NCBI GenBank assembly: GCA_964638635.1
Contig: CAZXAQ010000108.1
Span: forward strand, 1 to 11,101
Direction: 5' to 3'
DNA: 11,101 bases
Source: SZUA-430 sp964638635
Lineage (GTDB): Bacteria; Pseudomonadota; Alphaproteobacteria; Micropepsales; Micropepsaceae
The position numbers and the translations under genes are program-made. Positions within the stretch are counted from its first letter, which is position 1. The number at the start of each line of letters is the position of its first letter. A model generated the notes under the pieces. It saw only the letters and a program-made list of their open reading frames with translations. It ran no database searches and had not been told where the DNA came from. Below are positions 1-5,397 of the stretch, piece after piece.

Positions 1-1131
1 GTCGTAGGTCTGATGGAACTGCGCGATCTGGCGGCTGATCGCGTGCACCTGGAACCAGCACATCTGATACTGCGACGCTGTGATCTGCTTGCCCATCTGA
101 TAGAGCCCCCAAGTCAGCCCCTCGAAGTCGGCTTCGTGCGGCGCGCGCCCCGTGAGCATCGCCGTGCCGTCGATCAGCATCGCCAAGCCCGCGGCCCAAA
201 TCGGCATGAACGACGTCATCAGCGCACCGGAGTCGACGACGGGCGAGGCCTCTTCGACATGATGTCCGAGCGACTCCAGCAGCTTCGCCGTTTCCTGAAT
301 CGCCCCAACGCATTCCTTGTCGAACTTCTTCTCGAACAAGCTCTTCGTCGCGAACGCGATGCGCAACTTGCCCGGGGGCGTTTGGCACTCGTCGAGATAG
401 GAGCGCGGCTTCGGCGGCGCCCAGTAAGGATCTCCCATCTCGTTGCCCGCGGTGACATCGAGTGCCGCCGCCGTGTCGCGTACGCTGCGCGTCAAAACGC
501 CTTCGCACACGAGCCCACCCATAATGTCCCCAAGATCGGGGCCCAGCGGATTGCGTCCGCGCGTCGGCTTCAACCCCACGACCCCGTTCGCGGAAGCAGG
601 CGCCCGGATCGACCCACCGCCGTCATTCGCATGCGCGATCGGTACGATCCCGGCCGCGACCGCACACCCCGATCCGCCCGACGATCCGCCAACCGAATGA
701 TCGAGCTCCCACGGATTGTTGCACGCTCCATAGAGACGCGGCTCTGTCGTCGGAACCAAGCCGAACTCCGGAACGTTCGTCTTACCGAGCGAGATCAACC
801 CCGCGCCGGTAAATCGCCTGACCAAGGTCGCGTCATGTGGGGCAGGGGCGGGTGGAATGAAAGCGGACCCCTGGCGGCTCGGCACACCCTTCTGCCCCCC
901 CAAAATATCCTTGAGCAAAAACGGCACACCCGCAAACGGCCCCGAAAGCGGCAACTTCGCCGCCGACCGCGCGCGATCGAACGTCTTGAAGACGACGGCA
1001 TTCAGCTTCGAATTGTGCTTCTCGATCCGCGCGATCGCCTCCTCGACAAGCTCGGCAGCCGTGACCTCCTTCTTTGCAACCAATTCGGCCAACCCAAGCG
1101 CGTCGTATTTTGCGTAGTCCGCGAATGCCAT
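1..1131 (-). CDS. Amidase-signature family hydrolase, NylA-like (partial, C-terminus outside window)
   Basis: Hydrolyses an amide bond in a cytoplasmic substrate that is not known here. The first 377 residues are present; the frame runs unbroken to base 1, so the C-terminus lies outside. The Ser-cisSer-Lys triad of the amidase signature family is complete: Lys74 (in LLKD), Ser150 in the Gly/Ser-rich GGSSGGSG stretch, and nucleophile Ser174 in DGGGSIR. From memory, the spacing, with Ser at 150 and 174 and the DGGGSIR form, resembles 6-aminohexanoate-cyclic-dimer hydrolase (NylA) more than GatA. There is no signal peptide. The ATG at 1131-1129 was chosen because GAGGA (complement of 1138-1142) sits 6 nt upstream and because the protein begins where family members do. 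The gene is divergent from the P450 operon across 278 nt, so a shared catabolic role is possible but inferred. GatA is the alternative, but no gatC or gatB is seen. Confidence 0.93.
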   Translation of the reverse strand, partial: MAFADYAKYDALGLAELVAKKEVTAAELVEEAIARIEKHNSKLNAVVFKTFDRARSAAKLPLSGPFAGVPFLLKDILGGQKGVPSRQGSAFIPPAPAPHDATLVRRFTGAGLISLGKTNVPEFGLVPTTEPRLYGACNNPWELDHSVGGSSGGSGCAVAAGIVPIAHANDGGGSIRAPASANGVVGLKPTRGRNPLGPDLGDIMGGLVCEGVLTRSVRDTAAALDVTAGNEMGDPYWAPPKPRSYLDECQTPPGKLRIAFATKSLFEKKFDKECVGAIQETAKLLESLGHHVEEASPVVDSGALMTSFMPIWAAGLAMLIDGTAMLTGRAPHEADFEGLTWGLYQMGKQITASQYQMCWFQVHAISRQIAQFHQTYD

Positions 1132-1159
1132 GTCGTATCCTCGAATTGCAGAGCTTTCG

Positions 1160-1188
1160 ACACTAGCGCCGCCCGGACCAAGTGTCAC
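1160..1188 (-). promoter_or_regulatory. Sigma70-like promoter of the amidase gene
   Basis: Read on the minus strand, GTGACA (1188-1183) is followed after exactly 17 nt by TAGTGT (1165-1160). This gives a leader of about 20 nt before the amidase ATG with its GAGGA site. The 11-mer GCTAGTGTCGA covering the -10 (complement of 1157-1167) recurs exactly at 7631-7641 upstream of the membrane protein gene, which supports it as a core-promoter element in this genome. It is predicted by eye only. Confidence 0.5.
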
Positions 1189-1338
1189 CAGGCGCCGGCG
1201 GTTGAGGCACCACGCACACAACTTAGACTATGGAAGATCGCAGCATTCGCTCGCGCCGGCTTCTGCGTCGGAGGGTTTCAAAACGCGGTGTCGCAAGTTC
1301 GCTGTCCGAAGAGCGTAGCGTCAAGAGCAGCTGCCTCG

Positions 1339-1352
1339 TTGACCTGCGTCAA
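1339..1352. repeat. Small inverted repeat TTGAC-N4-GTCAA, possible operator
   Basis: A perfect 5-bp inverted repeat with a 4-nt spacer lies just upstream of the candidate P450 promoter, and a third GTCAA occurs at 1392-1396 next to the P450 start. The position fits an operator for a regulator outside the window. A 5-bp arm can occur by chance in 278 nt, so this is weak. The rest of the 1132-1409 interval shows no further repeat or RNA that I can support. Confidence 0.25.
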
Positions 1353-1359
1353 ACGCGAA

Positions 1360-1389
1360 TTGAACGGCCCCGCGCATAGTGCCTATCGT
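1360..1389 (+). promoter_or_regulatory. Candidate promoter of the P450-rubredoxin-DUF7064 operon
   Basis: TTGAAC (1360-1365) is followed after 18 nt by TATCGT (1384-1389), a moderate sigma70-like match. It would give a leader of roughly 14 nt before the P450 ATG at 1410. No convincing Shine-Dalgarno site precedes that ATG. Confidence 0.3.
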
Positions 1390-1409
1390 TCGTCAACGAC
1401 GGTGCCCTC

Positions 1410-2681
1410 ATGATTCCTCAAGATATCGCTCAAACCATTGTCGACCCCAAAGCCTACGCCGACGGCAAACGCGTGGACGATGCGTTCACGCGCCTGCGCA
1501 AGGACATGCCGATGGAGCAGGCGCAGCCGGAGGGCTTCGACCCGTTCTGGGTCGTGGTGAAGCATGCCGACATCCTTGAAGTCGAACGCCAGAACGAGCT
1601 GTTCCACAACGGCGACCGCGCGACGACGCTGACGCCCGTCGAGATCGACAAGCGCGTTCGCGCTTTGATGGGCGGCTCGCCCCATTTGGTGCGCTCGCTG
1701 GTGCAGATGGACAATCCCGATCACGCGAACTACCGCAGGCTCACGCAATCCTGGTTCATGCCCCAGAACCTGCGGAAGCTCGAAGCGCGCATCCGGGAGA
1801 TCGCCAAGACGTTCATCGACCACATGGCCTCCCACGGCGGCAAATGCGACTTCGCCCGCGACGTCGCGTTCCTATACCCGCTGCACGTGATCATGGAGGT
1901 CATCGGTGTGCCGGAGGCGGACGAACCGCGCATGCTGAAGCTGACGCAAGAACTCTTCGGCAGCACCGACCCCGAGATGAACCGCAGCGGCGCGAGCCTG
2001 ACCGATCCCGACCAGGCGTTGCAGTCGATCCAGGGCGTGGTCGCGGACTTCATCGCCTACTTCAATGCGATGACCGAAGACCGCCGCGCGAAGCCGCGCG
2101 ACGATCTGGCGAGCGTGATCGCGAACGGTAAGATCAACGGCGAACCGCTGGGTTACCTGGAAGCGATGTCCTACTACATCATCGCCGCCTCGGCCGGGCA
2201 CGACACGACGTCGAACACGACGGCGGCGGGCCTGTGGGCTCTGGCCGAGAACCCCGATCAGTTCCGCAAGCTCAAAGCGAACCCCGCGCTGATCCCGAGT
2301 TTCCTTGAGGAGTCGATCCGCTGGGCGACGCCGGTGAAGCACTTCATGCGCACCGCGACCGCCGACGCCACCTTGCGCGGCAAGACGATCGCGAAGGGCG
2401 ATTGGTTGATGCTGTCCTATCCCTCGGGCAACCGCGACGAAGAGGTGTTCCGCGACCCGTTCAAGTTCGACATCGAACGCTCGCCAAACAAGCATGTGGC
2501 GCTCGGCTATGGCGCCCACGTCTGCCTGGGTCAACACCTGGCCCGCATGGAGATGCGCATTCTGTGGGAGGAATTGCTGCCGCGGGTCGAAAGCGTCGAA
2601 CTCGCGGGAACGCCGAAGCTGACCGAGGCGAATTTCGTCTGCGGCCCAAAGGCCGTTCCGATCAGCTACCGCATGCACTAG
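1410..2681 (+). CDS. Cytochrome P450, CYP108 (P450terp)-like
   Basis: A soluble bacterial class P450 of 423 residues, which would insert one oxygen atom into a hydrophobic substrate using electrons from a small redox protein. The I-helix motif AGHDTT is at 262-267 (acid-alcohol pair Asp265/Thr266), the K-helix ExxR is Glu301 to Arg304, and the heme thiolate is Cys372 in LGYGAHVCLG. The run after the cysteine (QHLARMEMRI, then EELLP) and the VKHFMRTA segment near 312 recall CYP108A1, the alpha-terpineol hydroxylase, whose length (about 428) is also similar; this is from memory. One oddity is Leu365 where nearly all P450s have Phe at the start of the heme-binding loop. No membrane anchor is present. 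The ATG lacks a clear Shine-Dalgarno site, and no better in-frame start is visible. It heads an operon with rubredoxin 6 nt downstream. The substrate is unknown; a terpenoid, steroid or alkyl compound is a guess. Confidence 0.95.
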   Translation: MIPQDIAQTIVDPKAYADGKRVDDAFTRLRKDMPMEQAQPEGFDPFWVVVKHADILEVERQNELFHNGDRATTLTPVEIDKRVRALMGGSPHLVRSLVQMDNPDHANYRRLTQSWFMPQNLRKLEARIREIAKTFIDHMASHGGKCDFARDVAFLYPLHVIMEVIGVPEADEPRMLKLTQELFGSTDPEMNRSGASLTDPDQALQSIQGVVADFIAYFNAMTEDRRAKPRDDLASVIANGKINGEPLGYLEAMSYYIIAASAGHDTTSNTTAAGLWALAENPDQFRKLKANPALIPSFLEESIRWATPVKHFMRTATADATLRGKTIAKGDWLMLSYPSGNRDEEVFRDPFKFDIERSPNKHVALGYGAHVCLGQHLARMEMRILWEELLPRVESVELAGTPKLTEANFVCGPKAVPISYRMH

Positions 2682-2687
2682 ACGCCC

Positions 2688-2867
2688 ATGAGCGCGCCCT
2701 ACAAAACCTGGCAGTGCCGGACCTGCGGCTTCATCTACAACGAGGCCGAAGGCGCACCCGCGGAAGGGCTTGCACCCGGCACGCGCTGGGCCGACATCCC
2801 GGCAAACTGGATCTGCCCTTTGTGCGGGACGCCGAAGGCCGACTTTGACATGATCGAACTCGACTGA
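2688..2867 (+). CDS. Rubredoxin (59 aa)
   Basis: A small electron carrier with one iron held by four cysteines. All four ligands are present: Cys10-RT-Cys13-GFIYNEA and Cys43-PL-Cys46-G, with the family hallmark LAPGTRW (29-35) and the DIPANW stretch between them. At 59 residues it is a full-length single-domain rubredoxin, of the kind that serves alkane hydroxylases (AlkG type) among others. It starts 6 nt after the P450 stop and has no Shine-Dalgarno site of its own, so it is probably translated by coupling to the P450. Position and direction suggest that it supplies electrons to that P450 in place of the usual 2Fe-2S ferredoxin. That partnership is inferred from the gene order alone, and no rubredoxin reductase is in the window. 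Confidence 0.95.
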   Translation: MSAPYKTWQCRTCGFIYNEAEGAPAEGLAPGTRWADIPANWICPLCGTPKADFDMIELD

Positions 2868-2879
2868 AGGAACAACGAC

Positions 2880-3908
2880 ATGGCCGCAGCAAACATCAAG
2901 ACGCGCCTGGCGCCCGAGGACGAATACACCCACGTCCCCGACAAGGCGCAGAATTATAACGAGAGCATGTACTTCAACGTGTTCGACCGCGCGAAGAAGA
3001 TCGGTGGCTGGTTCCGCCTCGGCAATCGTCCGAACGAGGGCTACGCGGAGATGTCGGTCTGTCTGTATTTGCCGCACGGTCGCGTCGCGTTCATGTACGC
3101 CCGCCCGAAGATCGCCGATAACAAGGCCATGAACGCCGGCGGCCTGAAGATCGACGTGCTCGAACCGTTCAAGCGCTTGCGCCTGACGTATGACGGCAGG
3201 GCCGTTCTGCTCGACCGCCCGCTCGACATGGCCGATCCGTCGAACGCGTTCAAGACGAACCCGGTCGTGCCCTGCCAGGTCGCGCTCGACTTCGAGGGTG
3301 TGGCCCCGATGTTCGGCGGCGAGACGGTGAACGCCGACGGCACGCCACTCAAGCTCGACGCCGAAAAGTCGTTCGCCAAGGCGCACTACGAGCAACATGT
3401 CGCCGCAAGCGGCCACTTCACCGTGAACGGCGAACGCATCGACGTCGCGGGCTACGGCCTGCGCGACAAGAGCTGGGGCCCGCGCTACTGGCAGGCGATC
3501 AATTGGTACCGCTGGTGCCCGATGAACTTCGGCCGCGACTTCGGGATGATGCTGTCGATCGTCGCCGGCGAGCAGGGCGAACCGCGCCAAGGCGGCATGG
3601 TGCTGAAAGATGGCCGCTACGACCTCGTTACCAAGGTTACGATCGACAGCGACTGGGACGCCGACTGGCACCAGACCGCGCTGCGCGCGTCGGTTACGAC
3701 GGAATCCGGCGCGCACTACCGCGTCGACGGGCGCGTGCTGTCGCTGATCCCGCTGCGCAATCGCCGCAAAACACCTGATGGGCGCGAACTCGTCACGCGT
3801 ATCACCGAGGGCTTCACCGAGTATCGTTGCGACGGTCTGACGGGTTATGGGATGTCCGAGTACCTCGACCAGATCGAGGACGGGCGCCCGACAGGCGCCG
3901 CCCGCTAG
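2880..3908 (+). CDS. CrtC/AttH-like lipocalin-fold protein (DUF7064/7065 type)
   Basis: 342 residues, cytoplasmic (no signal peptide or membrane segment). I recognise the pattern of the DUF7064/DUF7065 group, distantly related to the hydroxyneurosporene synthase (CrtC) and AttH beta-barrel proteins: YEQH at 170-173, then GYGLRDKSWGPRYW at 191-204, and a C-terminal GLTGYGMSEYLDQ at 319-331. CrtC-type proteins hydrate isoprenoid double bonds, but most members of this group have no assigned reaction, so binding or conversion of a hydrophobic isoprenoid or steroid-like compound is an inference. The ATG is supported by GAAGGA (2866-2871) 8 nt upstream, and that site overlaps the rubredoxin stop. 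It is the third gene of the P450-rubredoxin unit, after a gap of only 12 nt. Its stop TAG overlaps, within a shared CTAG, the stop of the convergent yaiI-like gene. Confidence 0.8.
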   Translation: MAAANIKTRLAPEDEYTHVPDKAQNYNESMYFNVFDRAKKIGGWFRLGNRPNEGYAEMSVCLYLPHGRVAFMYARPKIADNKAMNAGGLKIDVLEPFKRLRLTYDGRAVLLDRPLDMADPSNAFKTNPVVPCQVALDFEGVAPMFGGETVNADGTPLKLDAEKSFAKAHYEQHVAASGHFTVNGERIDVAGYGLRDKSWGPRYWQAINWYRWCPMNFGRDFGMMLSIVAGEQGEPRQGGMVLKDGRYDLVTKVTIDSDWDADWHQTALRASVTTESGAHYRVDGRVLSLIPLRNRRKTPDGRELVTRITEGFTEYRCDGLTGYGMSEYLDQIEDGRPTGAAR

Positions 3909-4384
3909 CGCGCTCCTTGCCGCCGCGACCTGTTGATCGCCTCGTCCAGCGCCGACAGAAACCGTGACCGGTCCCCGGCCGCGAACGGCTTCGGCCCGCC
4001 TGTGATCTCGCCGGTCGACCGCAAATGCTCCATCAGCCCGCGCTGCGCCATCGCGGCGCCGATGGAGGCCGTCGTGAACGCGCGCCCTGTCGGCCCGATC
4101 GCCGCCGCGCCCGCCTGCAGCGCGCGATGCGCGAGCGGAATGTCCGCCGTCACGACGATGTCCCCGTGCTTGGCCCGCGCGACGATCCAATCGTCGGCCG
4201 CATCCGGTCCCTCGGCCACGACGACCATCTCGAGCAACGGATCGGCCGGCACGCGCACCCCGCCGTTCGAGACGACATAGACCTTCAGCCCATACCGCCG
4301 CGCGACCCGGTAAACCTCTTCCTTCACCGGGCAGGCGTCGGCATCGACGAAAATCTCGATCGGTTTGGTAGTAGGTTCGTGCAT
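3905..4384 (-). CDS. YaiI/YqxD-family (UPF0178, DUF188) protein
   Basis: 159 residues with the full motif set of this widespread family, which has a PIN/NYN nuclease-like fold and no settled function. VDADACPVK is at 13-21, an acidic DD pair is at 64-65 before WIV, TADIPLA is at 79-85, GPTGRAFT is near 97-104, and GGPKPF is at 129-134 followed by DRSRF. The clustered aspartates (Asp14, Asp16, Asp65, Asp81) resemble a metal-binding nuclease site; activity is inferred. The ATG at 4384-4382 was chosen because it gives the usual family length. A TTG at 4444 would add 20 residues with no family likeness. No strong Shine-Dalgarno site is seen for either. Its last stop bases overlap those of the convergent DUF7064-type gene, and it is divergent from the secreted protein that follows. 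Confidence 0.9.
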   Translation of the reverse strand: MHEPTTKPIEIFVDADACPVKEEVYRVARRYGLKVYVVSNGGVRVPADPLLEMVVVAEGPDAADDWIVARAKHGDIVVTADIPLAHRALQAGAAAIGPTGRAFTTASIGAAMAQRGLMEHLRSTGEITGGPKPFAAGDRSRFLSALDEAINRSRRQGAR

Positions 4385-4463
4385 CGCGGGTTGATCTTGC
4401 GAGCAATTCGCCTGCCGCGCAACGCCGGTGGCATTTTCAGGCAAGACTGTGACGGTGCTTGCG

Positions 4464-4493
4464 TTGACCGTTCTGGCGCGTGCGCACCATCAT
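4464..4493 (+). promoter_or_regulatory. Candidate promoter of the secreted-protein gene
   Basis: TTGACC (4464-4469) is followed after 18 nt by CATCAT (4488-4493). This would place the transcript start near 4500, just ahead of the strong AAGGAG site at 4503-4508. That spacing leaves a very short leader, so the promoter is tentative. Confidence 0.25.
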
Positions 4494-4515
4494 CCGGGGT
4501 CCAAGGAGCGAACGG

Positions 4516-5397
4516 ATGCGCGCACATCTCACTGCTGTGATCTCATTTCTCTTCCCCTTCGCCGCAGCCGCCGCCGACATCGGCGGGGCGATCGTCGCGG
4601 CGCCCGGCTCAAGCACCGTCGTCGGCACGCGGGTCGAACTCTGCCCGATGCCGGACGGCGCCGCGCAAGCCGACTGCGGCGCGCTGGTGCCGATCTACAT
4701 CCGTGTCGGCGGCGCGATCGGCTACTTCCGCTTCACCGGCGTGACGCCCGGCAACTACCGTATCGTGACCTACCGCGATCTGAACGGAAACGGCAACATG
4801 GACGCGGGCGATGAGGCCGCCGTCTACACGCGCTATCCGAGCCGGGAACCGGCCGACGTTCAGCCCGGTCGCATCGACCTCGCCATCCGCCTGATCCCCT
4901 ATGACGGCGACGCGAACATGCTGTTCGAAGGGCGCCGCCGCGACGGCGTGACGTTCACAGGCACGACACCGGCGCAACGTTCGTTGCTCGTGCGCCGCTG
5001 GGGCGGCACGGGACCGATCGCCGACAACTACAACAGCGCGACCGGCGCGTTTGTCGCTACCACATGGTCCGCAAACGGTATCGAGTTCCGCGCCAACGGC
5101 ACCTACGAAAGCGCCGACCTGTATCAGCAGACCAGCCGCTGCATGGTCTATCTCGATAAGGGCCGCTACACCGTTACCGGAAACCGCATCCGCCTGACGC
5201 CCACGTCGCTCCAGCAACACCGCTGCGGCAGCGCGCAAGTGACGAACCGCTCCGGCACGCTGGGCGCGACGGACTACTATTGGCGCATGCAGTACTATTC
5301 CGGCCAATCGCTGAACTTCGAGATGATCGCAACGTCAAAGTTCCGCGACGAGCGCGACTGGTACTACGCCACCCAGTACACGGCGACGGCGCCCTAG
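4516..5397 (+). CDS. Secreted protein with a calcium-loop-like beta domain and a second beta-rich domain, function unknown
   Basis: 293 residues. A Sec signal peptide is clear (residues 1-20, Phe-rich core then five alanines, cleavage likely before Asp21). Residues 23-130 look like a prealbumin/SdrD-B-type beta domain: the stretch PGNYRIVTYRD at 78-88 leads straight into D88-L-N-G-N-G-N-M-D-A-G-D99. That spacing (88, 90, 92, 94, 96, 99) matches an EF-hand-like calcium loop. Cys43/Cys54 and Cys209/Cys237 could form disulphides in the periplasm. The second half has FRANGTYE (191-198) and GRYTVTGNRIRLTP (216-229), resembling small lipocalin-like beta-barrel domains. I do not recognise a named family. 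The ATG was chosen because AAGGAG (4503-4508) lies 7 nt upstream and the signal peptide begins there; the frame extends to a GTG at 4480, which I reject. It is convergent with phoD, sharing CTAG. Confidence 0.85.
   Translation: MRAHLTAVISFLFPFAAAAADIGGAIVAAPGSSTVVGTRVELCPMPDGAAQADCGALVPIYIRVGGAIGYFRFTGVTPGNYRIVTYRDLNGNGNMDAGDEAAVYTRYPSREPADVQPGRIDLAIRLIPYDGDANMLFEGRRRDGVTFTGTTPAQRSLLVRRWGGTGPIADNYNSATGAFVATTWSANGIEFRANGTYESADLYQQTSRCMVYLDKGRYTVTGNRIRLTPTSLQQHRCGSAQVTNRSGTLGATDYYWRMQYYSGQSLNFEMIATSKFRDERDWYYATQYTATAP

Noticed and set aside
1130..1318. Small plus-strand frame of 62 codons in the amidase-P450 gap
   Set aside because: It has no ribosome site or recognisable motif, and it overlaps the amidase promoter and start.
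13..1413. Plus-strand open frame of 466 codons over the amidase
   Set aside because: It is antisense to a complete amidase signature, is Arg/His-rich with no recognisable motif, and is expected from high-GC antisense frames.
1872..4406. Minus-strand open frame of 844 codons across the P450, rubredoxin and DUF7064-type genes
   Set aside because: It crosses three well-supported genes and the yaiI-like gene in another frame, has no family features, and is very rich in Arg, Ala, Gly and Val. It is a shadow frame.
4385..4444. Longer start (TTG at 4444) for the yaiI-like gene
   Set aside because: It adds 20 residues unlike the family, whose conserved part begins about 10 residues after the ATG at 4384.
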